From Sphacelaria rigidula (Eukaryota; Phaeophyceae; Sphacelariales): 20,157 bases of DNA. A program made the position numbers and the translations under genes. The notes under the pieces were generated by a model. That model worked only from the letters and a program-made list of their open reading frames with translations, had not been told where the DNA came from and ran no database searches. Every line of letters begins with the position of its first letter. The first letter of the stretch is position 1. Location of the stretch: positions 1-20,157 of the forward strand of contig CAXNAA020000562.1 of NCBI GenBank assembly GCA_964200075.2. Direction: 5' to 3'. Below are positions 7,841-18,310 of this stretch, piece after piece.

Positions 7841-9362
7841 AGAGGATCATTTGGGTGGGCCAGTGTCATGAGATGGAGAGGCGTTTATAGTATCTCCTTC
7901 CCAGACACGGAGATCATGAGATTTGTACAGATCAAAAATATTCGCGGAGAAGAACGGTCATAGGGTAGATTAGTGAGCAGATTTGTGTTCCCCCAGCCCC
8001 GAGAGGCGACAACGCCTCTGAGCTGTAGATAAAGGCTTGACCTTGCTCTTGCCTATCTTCACCACTCTTGGCTAGGATCTTCAGCATCAACCGCTACTTG
8101 CCTTTTGGTGATTACGAGTGAAAGCTAGGAGCGAGAGCCGCCAACTTGATACAAGATGAGAACAAGCTTTTTGTTTGATACTAGGTATGCAAACCTACTG
8201 TGCGGATAGAGGGTCGAATCGATATTTGTTGTTGATCTGTCCCATCAGAAGACTGCACAAGGAGGGTACAAGATATTGTATCCAGCTATCTTTTCGACTA
8301 TAGTCGTTGTACGGCCATGTCGCTGCATCATTGCCCACATCCTCACGACCTAATACTCGCTTACACACACCAATGATCGGAGTTAGCTGCCCTGCGTGAT
8401 GTTACCTACACACATGCTGGAGCAGGCTACCAATTTCAGCACATTGCGTGAACCGCCACGTTCATGCTGCTACCCGTGGCGGCTAGTCTCATTTTTGCTC
8501 ATCATTCGCACCCTTAATATATGGTAGGCTGCTCCAGTGAGCACGTCAATATTCTATGCAAGGAGACTCACTCCAACTATTGGTTCATATTGCGAGTTGT
8601 AGATCGTGAGGGAAGGGCTACGACGAAGCGGAAGGCAGGACAAATTACCAAACGAGCCACGGGCCGCATGAACAATTTAGTAGAAAATACGTCTTGGGCG
8701 ATGTTCGAGTCGTGTAACGGCAAAGCCGGCGAACTGAAGTGGGCGTGTAGCTTGGCTTGCTGTTAAAAAGGCATACTTGTAATCGACACGTTTCAACGAC
8801 GGCATGAATTCACTATTTGATTCACTATTTTACCGCTCAGGGTTGTGACGTTCTACAAAATCGAAGGCTTGACCCTTCAGAATTCCATTTTCTCTACACC
8901 GCGCGTAAAGCCGAGGTACATTGTGTACGCGTACTTTAAAATGAAATATTTTGAGAAAGAACCCTGGTGGCTATGACCCCTGAGTCCTCATCAGCCTGTA
9001 CCCATGAATGTGCTCGGATTTAGCGAAATTGGAGTGACCGGGTTCTCTACAGCTTAGAATGCAATCGCCGCATTTTTCGTTGTGCATACTTTTCATGGCT
9101 TTGCCTTTTGAACACTTGACAACCAACCTTCAAACACGCTTAATTCTCGCAAGAAAACTCCAGGTTGTGCGGGCTTCCGCGCTGGGATGCGCGGAATCCT
9201 GGCGTCTTATCCTCTGCCTTGGGAAGAGCAAGCAACACAGCCTCCCAGTTCCGTATACACGTTTTCACTACACGTGACCTTTCACGCGTGCTCAGCAGAG
9301 ACTACCCTACAACCTTGCCCGAACCATACCGTATGTGTATCTCAATGCGTTACCTCTCACAG
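7841..9362. other. Stretch upstream of the first visible amine oxidase exon
   Basis: I searched both strands here for the missing N-terminal exon of the amine oxidase, meaning a GxGxxG dinucleotide-binding segment ending in a GGR-type motif, and found none. The + frame 8521-8766 (81 codons) starts with ATG but has no recognisable motif. A small dyad with an AGAGGCG stem (8002-8019) and a duplicated ATTCACTATTT (near 8808 and 8821) are the only structures. Most of this is probably intron if the gene continues upstream. Confidence 0.4.
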
Positions 9363-12300
9363 CTCGATTTGGGAGCGGAGATAGTTCACGGAGACAACAC
9401 ATCGCTGTATGAACTCATCGAGAGCAAGCAATGGGAGATGGAAGAGATCATTACGTTGGCGCAGGGCGACGGCGGTCCTGATTCTGCGGAGTCCAACGAT
9501 GGTTTCGGGCTGTTCTACGTTGCAAGTGAAGATCGCATGCTTGCAATGGACTCGAAGGTGTGCCTGACCCACGCTAGTTACATGTAATGCCCGGGTATGT
9601 TGTTCCTACGTACTCGTCGTCAGCCGTAGCTAGGGCAGTTTAAGCTCCACATAGGTCTCCCGCCGCTTAGCTGGTGTAGTCGGCAACCATCAATTATTCA
9701 ACCTATCCCCGTCGAGACCGTGCCAGCTACAGTGCTGCACGCTGGCTTAGCACGAGCATGATTGTGTCGATGGGGACAAAATCCGAATTCTGCCCATCTA
9801 TTGCAGGACCCCGGGTATATTCATCTCAACAACTATTTCGAGAGCCTGGGCAGCTTGTCGCCCTCCGTCAAACGTGAAAACAGACTCGCCTCTATGTCCG
9901 AGACCTCAAAAAGCAACAGCAGCACATCGGAATTATCTGCAACGGGAGCACCAGCGTCACCAGCGTCAAGATCATCGTCAAGCGATGAATGCGCCAGTGA
10001 CAGCCTTGCACTAGGAAGAAAGGGATCTCGGTCTTTCTTGGATGGGCTATTGGAAGCAGGCGTGAAAGAGCCGATGCTCGGCATCGCAAGGGCAGGGTAC
10101 GCCAACACTGTGGGGGCCGCGCTAGAGGATACCGGGCTAGGAGGCGTTTGTTATTGTGAGAGCGAGTGGGATGTGGACGGGGATCGCACTTTCATAGTTA
10201 AGGTGATATCCCCATTCCGCTGTAACAATAGCGCTGCTGACGAAGAACTTGTGGAAATGTCTACTTTCGTCTCGATGATAACCGATGTCCCCCTCGGGAG
10301 AGAAGCACGGTGCGTCCAGCTGTATTGATGGAGTGCCTGGTTGTCGTGGAGTTGCCTCTCACTCATCGTCTAAAATGGCGTTCAGGCTGCACACACTGCT
10401 GTGACCGTATCTAAAGGTCTGTTGTACTTGGTAACTCCGAAAGTGCTCCTGTGACAGCACGCGGTAGGCTACAATCGCAAAGGATGCCGACTGAAAGATG
10501 CGGACCAGAAGGTCGTCTGAACTCAAAACTTTGTCGTACAACAAATAAGTGGTTTCTATTTGAGATCCGCGAGTGTTTTTGCCGCGTTGTCCCTTTGTTT
10601 TGTCTCGCCGTCTATCATCTATCACACGTTTGCTGCGCTTCCCCCGTGTCTGCTTGTGTGCGCAACAGGGTGGCTTAGGGCTCGTGGTCGACGAGCTGGC
10701 TTCCGGAATCAGGAGGTAGGGGTCTGTCGGTCGTCCTTGAACTGCCTCACCTCTAGAATGTGGCGTAGTAGGTGATATGAAGAGCTGCGTGGGCTAGCAT
10801 TATTGTTCTTAAGTATGCTGTTGTGTGTAACATGTCAACCAAGAGACATGGTCGTCTGGTTTGAGGGCTGGGCAACTCGAGTATACCGTGCAATACTTGC
10901 GCCATCGTTCTTAAGGGGGGTGCAAATGCTATGGGTGGTAATGTACACCCATTGGCCTCTCCGCTTCTTCTCCCGTTAGGCTTGAAATTCCTTCCTTCCT
11001 CCCTTCCTTCCCGCGGTACCAGTCTGCGATGTTGTCCAGGAACCAGTACATATTTCCCCAAGAACATTCCTGACGTTTTGTTATCGAGGACTGGATCATG
11101 ACTATCAGCTCTCCCGCATCCCGTAGACTCTCGTCGATATTTCATCGCTACGAGTACCCCCTTCCCCACGCTTTCAAAACTGCAAAACAGATTGTACTCG
11201 AAAAGAGCACATCTGCCGAGATGCAATTATTCTCCCTACGTTCACACTGAACTGACCATGTCGCGGTGCGGTTGCTACAAAAAATAGCACCGAAGGTGGG
11301 GCTCGAACCCACGACCACAAGATTAAGAGTCTTGCGCTCTACCGACTGAGCTACTCCGGCTTTCTTGCAGAACTTGAGTGCATTGCTCGAAATCTACAAG
11401 ACAAGTACCACACGGCACTTCAGAGGCATTGGCGGCTTCATGGCGCTTGATCTCTCTACAAAATGCCATGCCTGCAAGGCGCTTAAAAGATGCTGCTTGA
11501 ATCGATTTTCCAAATCAATCGGATCCGCCTTGTTTTTCACTATCTGCGCAGCTGTATCCAAACCAGCTGGCCTGCAGCAAAGGTGGACTATGGTACACCT
11601 GGACGTGTACTTGTGACGTGCGAAGATGGTCGCACAGAGCAAGGGACTCACTTGGTCAGCACGCTGCCACTCTCCGTCATGCAGGATGGGGTGAGCAGCC
11701 ATTGTTTTCGCATCTAGAACTCGGTTCCGCCGTTTGGTTTACACAGAGGGTAAAGCGGTGTCCTGACTCACTATGTAGCCTGGTGCTGAGTGGATGCCAG
11801 TGTGCGTTTTGCGGATTCAACAACCGAAGTATGTACACGTGGTCGCATTTTGTGTCCTTGTCGCTGTCAAACGGTGTGAAATGCTCTCAGGGCGCAATCG
11901 AGGCAATGAAATCCACGCGTAGACGAGGGGTCTGGCGGCTGCTCACAATACGAGAGACCCCTTCAGGGATTGGTTTGTCCCTACTAGTTGGCCCACCTGT
12001 TGATCTTCTGGGATTGTAAAACACCGGTGACACCCGCACAACCCCGTCGCTGCTAACGTCGAAAATATTTGTATTTGCCGTTGCATATCCTTGTCAACCC
12101 CACCTCTCTGAAGGACGTCGAGTTTTCGCCTCCTTTGCCGGAGACAAACATGAGGGCATTGAACAAAATGGGCATGTGCAGCGTTTCGAAGGTGATTCTG
12201 AAGTTCGATCAGCAGGTGCTTCCACCGCTCTTGCACGGCTGCATTTCTTCCGACAGCTTTATCCCAGAGTTCTGGTTCAGGTGTGAAACGGTGACCGTCT

Positions 12301-13866
12301 GGTGTTTGGTGTTGTACAACCTCCGGGCTCTCCATGCCCGGTTCCGAGTGTTTTGTTTTTCTTGCCACGTTATCGAAATTTTTACTTCATTTGGCGAAAT
12401 ATCAAAACTGATGGTGGAAGAAATCAACCGTGGATCGCGTTCGCCATGGTGACGTCATCGCTCACCTCTTGCGCAGTTTTCCGGTTTCTTCTCCATTATG
12501 TCCAGACAGCTTTTCAGACAGTGTACCAGAATAGCATTCCAGACAACAGCCAAGGATGTTTTCCCGGTTTTCGACAAAACATATCGCCTTTTCATCAACT
12601 GGTCATGTCTTTGTCGTGCATACTCGTACTCCAAAGAAGAGTGTTACACATATCTGCACCCGAAAGGTCAAGAAAATACGGCAGGGTCCGGTGTCCTCTG
12701 TCCATCTCCAATTCCCATGATCGAAATCCGCGCTGAGCCCTCTCGTTGCTACCCCTGAAAATTGCTCGTCTCGCTCTTGCTCCGCATCAACTCGGTGTGG
12801 CAACACCCGGCCATTGTGTAGGCATCTTCCCAATACACCTGAAGGCGGTTACACGGTTCTCGCAGTAGGCTTCGCTGCCGGCCCCCCCGCCGACGCGATA
12901 TCGGCACTACCGCAAGAGGAAGCTTTGCAGAAGGCCTTGCAGCAGCTCGATACCATGTTTGGCGGTAGGGATTGGCTGGTGGATTGCGGTGGATGCACTG
13001 GCAAGGGCGACTGGGAAAACCACAAATCGTCGGCACAAACAACTTCAAGACAAGCCGATGATGACAACAGCACATCAAACTGCGAATTGAAATGGAAGCA
13101 CTCCGGCAGAAATGACCAGGATGTTGTTGGTGCTGCCCGTAAACAGACTGTGGTACCCGGAATGCTGCCCAGCGATTGTTACGGGGGTGGCCTGGTGCAT
13201 AGTTGGGCAGATGAGCGGTTTGTGCGCGGGGGATACTGCTATCCAAGGCTGGATTTTGACGAGAATACTTTTGCTGATGCTGCGTCTTCAGTGGAAAACA
13301 GGCTTTTTTTCGCCGGAGAGCATACAAACATCCCGATGGGGGGGAGCTTGCATGCTGCCATGGATTCAGGAGACAGGTAACCAACAGTTTTCCCTTTAGG
13401 TGGTCTCAAATATATATTTTCCCGGCTGTGACATCACATATCCCGCTACACAAATGGAATCACAATGGCTCACGTCACTTTGATGGGTATCTTTGTTACC
13501 TATTGCATGTGTTGTCAACCACTCAACTCTTTTTGGGGTGGGACGATTCGCGATGGAGACTTGCGGGTATTTTGACGCGACTTGCTTCGCCCATCTGTGT
13601 CTTCAGCAGTCGAAAATTCCAAAACATAGTTTCGTCCTGATTATGGCAGTCAACCTTCCCATAACAGAGTTTGGTCTCCATTACTAGGATCGATCGTCGG
13701 AATGACCGAACAAGCGTGGAATGCAATGTCTCGTGGGTTTGACTTGATCAATTTACCTGTGACTGCTCGTCTGCCGACTAATACGACATATAAACGACCA
13801 TCATGACCCGGGAGTAGGGCCGCATTGGAGGTGGCGACGTCAGTGAAAGCCAAGCAAGAGAGATGA
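9363..13866 (+). CDS. Flavin-containing amine oxidase (polyamine oxidase / LSD1-like), six visible exons, N-terminus missing
   Basis: Members of this family oxidise amines such as polyamines or methyl-lysine using FAD. My exon model is 9363-9557, 9807-10202, 11490-11690, 12114-12280, 12822-13376 and 13818-13866. Phases agree at every junction and the total is 1563 nt, that is 520 codons and TGA. Exon 1 opens with LDLGAEIVHG, the family's conserved GA..HG FAD contact. Exon 2 has GYANTVG and WDVDGD. Exon 3 has SWPAAKVDY and the PLSVM strand. Exon 4 has FSPPLPE and SKVILKF, whose first Lys corresponds to the Lys that contacts flavin N5 through water in LSD1 and polyamine oxidases. Exon 5 has GFAAG, SWADERF, GGYCYPR and FFAGEHTN. 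The last exon completes SGDRAALEV. Donors are GTGTGC, GTGATA, GTGAGC, GTGTGA and GTAACC. The start of exon 3 is the weak point: its AG at 11488-11489 lacks a pyrimidine tract, whereas a better acceptor at 11551 would need another small exon. Exons 2 and 5 carry Ser-rich and Asn/Asp-rich inserts. The N-terminal Rossmann exon is not in the window. Substrate and cell location cannot be told. Confidence 0.85.
11279..11284 (-). terminator. RNA polymerase III oligo-T terminator of the tRNA-Lys gene
   Basis: Six consecutive T on the minus strand begin four bases (one T among them) after the tRNA 3' end. That is the usual distance for a Pol III stop signal and supports the tRNA being an active gene. 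Confidence 0.85.
11288..11360 (-). tRNA. tRNA-Lys (anticodon CTT)
   Basis: On the minus strand the 73 bases fold as a full cloverleaf. The acceptor arm GCCGGAG pairs with CTTCGGT (two G-U pairs), with discriminator G. The D arm is GCTC/GAGC. The anticodon stem CAAGA/TCTTG encloses the loop CTCTTAA, giving anticodon CTT for Lys. The T arm is GTGGG-TTCGAGC-CCCAC. The internal A box (TAGCTCAGTCGG) and B box (GGTTCGAGCCC) are canonical. No intron is present and CCA is not encoded, as expected for a eukaryotic nuclear gene. It lies antisense inside an intron of the amine oxidase, so the two genes are read by different polymerases in opposite directions. Confidence 0.97.
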
Positions 13867-15659
13867 GGCAAGGAGCTTTCGACAAACGCAAGCGCTGTGG
13901 GGAGCAAAGCTGTCGGCGATGGCGACTCGGCGGATACAAGCTCAATTGAGCGTGTCTCCTCTACTGACGATAAACTCGCTGTTAGTATCTAATTTCGGAA
14001 GCACTATCGGCACTGCTACAATAACAACATCCCATGTGTTGGATAACGGTATATTACGTGTTAGACAGTCGAAAATAGCGTTAGTAAATGTCTGAAGAAA
14101 CAGATGTGTCATGTATGCTGCATGCAAAGGCAATATCCGACTTCACGAAGTGTTTCGAAACCTCTCAGTAGATGCTTTTTTTCAAATAAGACGTTGAGAA
14201 AAGTTTGTGCCTGGGTACGCCGGTTCGATTGACCGCTGAATCTCGATCGATGATGACGGTGGTTTTCACGCATACTCCTACAAAGACTGCTGTTACACTA
14301 GTGTCAAGACTAATGGGAGACTACTGTTAGCGTCATGTCTCGTTTCGCCCATGAGTTTCCCAGGATTGTGCCACACGGATCGGTTCAATGGTTACTGTCG
14401 TAGTAGCCTTGATGGTAGTAGTGTGAGAGGTGCTTTTACCTGCTACTGTGAAGTCGTCGCAAGTAGCATGCTTAAGTCAAATTCGCGTCTGTAGCCCGTC
14501 CCTATATATTTCCCCCATCCAGCAGAAGTTCTTCGTCTGGGCCTACCTCACAGCGCACAGCGTTCTCTCCTCAGGAGAGGACCGATGTGACACGGCGTTT
14601 GTGCCGTTTGCTGTTTCGTGCTTGCAAGCGCCGCGGGTGTGCGATACAGTAGCAGGGTAGCGAGGTTGGAAGTATGTAGTCATCATCTTTGTCATTTGTA
14701 CACCATATCTGGCGGCTAGAGTTGTCGCTGTGTAGTGTAGCTCGGGCAAGTTCATGTGTCCATATGCTGCTCGTATTTGCTGTCAGATCTTGAACGAGCA
14801 AGCCCGAGCGTTGGTCTGCCTAGGTGTAAGGTGGGACTGCATAAGTCGATCCCCGAAGTATTGAGGGGTTCACCGTGTGATGCCTCATGTAGTTGTGTCT
14901 GGATATCCCCTCGAGTAGTGCGCGGGATGGGAGTGCAGGATGCTCCACACATTCCGTGAGGCCGCTGCTCTGGGTATCGTGCTTGAGCTGCGGTGGCTTG
15001 GCGGTTCCATGTGTAGGGATGGGCGCAGAACAATTTTTTTGTCGTGCGCCAGAGTGCTACCCTCTCTGTTGTTTGAACGTTTCTAATATGCGGTACGCGT
15101 ACCTCCTGTGGAGTACTTGGCAGCTTCTCTCGAGTCGTGTTAACTACAAGCATCCAACATACATGCATTTAAGTAGCAGTTCTTTTCACACAGCGCTTCG
15201 TTGGACCCTCGGATGAAGATCTAGATCGGGGGACAGGAAGAGTAATTTGACAATCAGGAGTCGTAGCTTTTATCCGAAAAATATATACCCCTTCTCCCAT
15301 TCCCTCCCTTTTCAGGGGGACGGAAAGAGGGTGTATAGGTGGTTTTGAGGGCAACTGACTCCTGTGCTGGCGGTCGGGCTACTGACTAAGCCTTGACACT
15401 GGAGCAACGGGAGGTTAAGGAAGGTCTGTGTGTATTTTGTTGCTTTCCTTGTGGAGTACAGCGATATTACTATTGCGCCCACGATGACCAGCAGATTGTC
15501 CCCACGTCAGCGAGACATTTGTTTATTTTCTCGATGGTAGCCTGGTGCAAATGTGAATGTGGTGGGCAGTAGCACAGTAACATGCGAAGCATCTTCCTTC
15601 CCCGCCGCCGCCTCTGCATGTTTTTAGTAAAGCGGACTTTTGTGGTCGATGTTTTTGAA
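13867..15659. other. 3' flank of the amine oxidase and intergenic sequence
   Basis: The first part presumably includes the 3' UTR. I see no clear polyadenylation motif to fix its end. The largest frame is 138 codons on the minus strand (14752-15168); it has no family resemblance, no repeat structure and no supporting splice signals. A small dyad (CTCTCCT-C-AGGAGAG near 14566) is the only structure noticed. Confidence 0.45.
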
Positions 15660-16012
15660 ATATCAGGTTACAAGCGTCCTCATCTCCCCTCCTATCCGCC
15701 TCTTCTCTTTCCTTCCCTTTCCTTCCCTTTCCTTTTTCCCCTTTGCTTGTGTCTTGTTTTTTTGTTGTGTTCCCGGTTTGTTGTGTTTTTTTCTTGGTTT
15801 GGTTTGGTTTGGTTTGGTTTGGCTTGGCCTTATTTTGTTCTGGCATTTCCTGTTACGTTGTGTTTTTTCTTCATCTTCCCCTTTCTGAGAGGCTCGTTCT
15901 TGGATCCTATCATCCTTGGGCCCTTGTAGCGACGCCTGACCGTGCCGTGCCGTGCCGTGCCTTGCCTCGCCTTGCGTTGTCTTGTCTTGCTTTTTCCTGT
16001 CCTGACTTCTTC
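15660..16012 (+). repeat. Strand-biased pyrimidine/GT-rich low-complexity tract
   Basis: The + strand goes from a C/T-rich part (TTCCCTTTCC units, 15695-15750), through T/G-rich sequence, to a perfect (GGTTT)5 at 15796-15820 followed by GGCTT and GGCCT variants. It ends in GTGCC/TTGCC pentamers at about 15941-15970. Pentameric simple repeats explain the long open frames on both strands, which are all F/L/W-rich on + and K/Q/T-rich on -. No gene is supported. Confidence 0.85.
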
Positions 16013-17200
16013 GGTATGTCAAACTAAATAGTTTCCCTGTTTCGGCCTCTTGGCCTCTCATGGCCCGCGTACCATGTAGCCGACTTTTGTTTTTGTTCTA
16101 GTCCGTTATTTCGATTAATTAGTACGTGTATTTTTTGTATTTCATGGCTTCGCTGACGTGTTTCTAGAACCTCGCCCTTCGGGACGCCGTGTATTCATGT
16201 TCATGGGCATATGATGTATTTCCCCCGTGTATTCTGTACTACACTATTAATATTGTGCATGGCTTTGTGACCATGGGCGCTTTCTGAAAAACGGGTAATG
16301 CGAGGAACAACTCTTGGCTTCAACACGTTTTTTTTAATGCCAAAGGTTCGTCCACACATTCAGTGTGCGGGAATCTGCAGCCACGTAATTCAACAGCGGT
16401 GTGTGGCCCTTCAATGTCGTGCGGCAATAATATCTTTGTTCATTCTCCAAGGTTTTGTGTGGGATCGATACTAGGTCTGTTTTTGCCTCCAAATTCATGT
16501 ACAAACTCTTGATATGGGAGATGAGTGATGAACCTTTTTGGCAATGAAAAGTCCCTCGTCAAGGCGGTAGACAGTACATATATTTTGGCCGCATCGGGAA
16601 GTGAGACCCCGCCTTATTATGCTCTTCTCTTCCTCCAACCATGAGATATCCTAACCTTCACGAAAACGATCCTGTGCGAAGATTCTTCGACGTACATCGA
16701 ACACAAGCATGATGGCACGAGTATAGGTCGCAAGTGTGAGCGTTCAGAGAGGGCTCCAGCCGCAAGAATCGGGTGGATTCGTATACATTGTGCAGAGGGA
16801 AGCCCGCGAGGACTCTAAAGCCTTGGTCACCATCGTTCTTCATTGGGCGTTCGTGAGTGATGCCACGGTAGGGATGCACTTTTGGGAGCAAAACTTGTCT
16901 AAGGCTGCACACTAAGGCGCATCTATTTATCATCGAGGGGCTCCTACAGCAAAGAGCCTAGAAAAAAATAAAAGGGCGCCCCTACCGTGGCGTTGCTCTT
17001 TCGGTGCGATATACGTGACGCCAGCTTACATACTGTTCGACTTCCATGGACCCGGATGGGAACTGCACGTGATCCAGGAACCGAGCGTAGTTTTCGTCGA
17101 ATATGTATATTTCGAAGTATATATGTATCGCTATTCTACATGAGAACAAATAAGGCCGTTTGGTTCTCGTCTAAGACTAAAGTCAGAATTGCCAGCTGAC
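16013..17200. other. Intergenic stretch with a small inverted repeat
   Basis: A perfect 12-bp inverted repeat, GCCACGGTAGGG at 16862-16873 and CCCTACCGTGGC at 16980-16991, encloses 106 bases. It could mark a tiny MITE, but no target duplication is seen. The minus-strand frame 16658-16933 (91 codons) overlaps it and has no motif I recognise. Nothing else is supported. Confidence 0.4.
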
Positions 17201-17690
17201 CTACTGAAAGTATCGTTTATCCAGTTTCACTGAGAAATCGGCCAACCTGCCGTCATGTTGATGTTGATGCTCACCTTTGTCCTTTGCTCTATTTAAGACT
17301 GATCTACCAGGGCATTGCAAGAAGATAAGACCCTTGCGCTGGAGCAGTTTCCCGTCTTCGTCCTTGATGTACTGCTCGCGCTCTCGATTGTTCTCACTCA
17401 CCTCCAACCTCCTTGCAGATGCCCGTGTCAGCCTCTCAAAATGTCCAACTCGGATATGCCCCATCCTTTCGTATATCCCTTCTTCGCCTCCTCATCCACT
17501 CTGCTCGCGGGGTACTCCATGCAGGGTTACTTCTTGGCCGTGTTCGTATCGCAAACTTTGTCCCTTCTCTTTCGTCCCTGGCCTCCTTAAACACGGCTTG
17601 GATAGCAACATCCTCGAACCACCTTCTGTACACGGGATGGTCGGCGGTTCTGCGCTGCGTCCTCTTCCGCCTTGAAGGGCATGATCACCC
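17201..17690 (-). pseudogene. Possible decayed coding sequence, unknown family
   Basis: On the minus strand, a charged open frame from about 17690 to 17436 (containing HPVYRRWFEDVAIQAVFKEA) overlaps a second frame, 17464 to 17201 (containing RLEVSENNREREQYIKDEDG). One frame takes over from the other within about 30 bases, which is what a frameshift in an old gene or retroelement would look like. Against this, the + strand is pyrimidine-rich, and a purine-rich complement gives Lys/Arg/Glu-rich translations for free. I recognise no domain. Confidence 0.2.
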
Positions 17691-18310
17691 ACCACCCTAA
17701 TGGTGCTGGTGGCACTGAAAGAAGTAATCATACCATGGCTCAAATCTTGTCGGTGATCGTGAACGACCACAAAAATGAATGAGTACACCTCTTCCATGGG
17801 ATACTGACACGAAATAGTTCGGATAATGTGCAGACACTGTACTCGCTCCAAGCACTTCCCAGTGGAAGTTTTCCTCGACCGCGAGTCAGCGTTTTCGAGC
17901 CATACAAACGATGACTACCACGGCGTAGATCAGGATCCGATACTCTACCATACACTGGCGCGCTCAAGGCAGCGCGAAACTTACACACTGGTCCATGGGC
18001 AAGACGTGATTAGATATTAGTGCATCGCAAGAGCGAACGGCACCCTTTATACGACCTCGTGCACAAGTGCCCGATCTGAAAGGTGGACTATCGAGTATGG
18101 ATCGTCACGCTACCAACGATGTGGTTCTAAGGACGGATTTTTCACCCAGTTGGACAGAACAGCCGATCAAAAACATTGTGAGGATGGAGCTTGTTGATGA
18201 GGACGAGGAAGCCCCGGAACGGTGCGCGGAAAGTGCCCATGTTATACCGTGTTTGTGATCCGAAAATATTCCGGTAGTTGCGAAGGGCATCGCAACGATT
18301 TGGAAGCCGA
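17691..18310. other. Intergenic stretch, small unassigned frames
   Basis: Two + frames (17826-18020 and 18067-18258, about 63 codons each) have acceptable composition but no recognisable motif, and lie in different frames. I do not call either as a gene. Confidence 0.35.

Larger units (their letters stand above)
10203..11489 (+). other. Intron 2 of the amine oxidase, hosting an antisense tRNA gene
   Basis: The intron begins GTGATA after a Lys codon and, in the homology-based model, ends at AAAAG before 11490. At 1287 nt it is the largest visible intron; the others are 249, 423, 541 and 441 nt. It contains a CCTT-type pyrimidine tract (about 10991-11013) and the tRNA-Lys gene at 11288-11360. 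A strong-looking acceptor TTTCTTGCAG at 11361-11370 touches the 5' end of the tRNA gene, but the sequence after it does not continue the protein in a compatible phase. It may be unused, or may serve a small exon I failed to define. Confidence 0.55.

Noticed and set aside
8521-8766. 81-codon + strand frame upstream of the amine oxidase as a candidate first exon or small gene
   Set aside because: It has no GxGxxG or other family motif, and ends in a stop without a donor that would join to exon 1 in a supported way.
12749-13384. 211-codon minus-strand frame
   Set aside because: It is antisense to amine oxidase exon 5, whose + strand translation carries the conserved FAD motif.
14217-14232. B-box-like GGTTCGATTGACC, possible third SINE or tRNA
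   Set aside because: No A box at the right distance, no cloverleaf and no match to the SINE 3' body.
14752-15168. 138-codon minus-strand frame downstream of the amine oxidase
   Set aside because: No family resemblance, repeat pattern or splice support; the length is within what chance gives in non-coding DNA.
15523-16061. Long frames on both strands with F/L-rich or K/Q/T-rich translation, resembling membrane or disordered proteins
   Set aside because: They are produced by the pyrimidine and GGTTT/GTGCC simple repeats.
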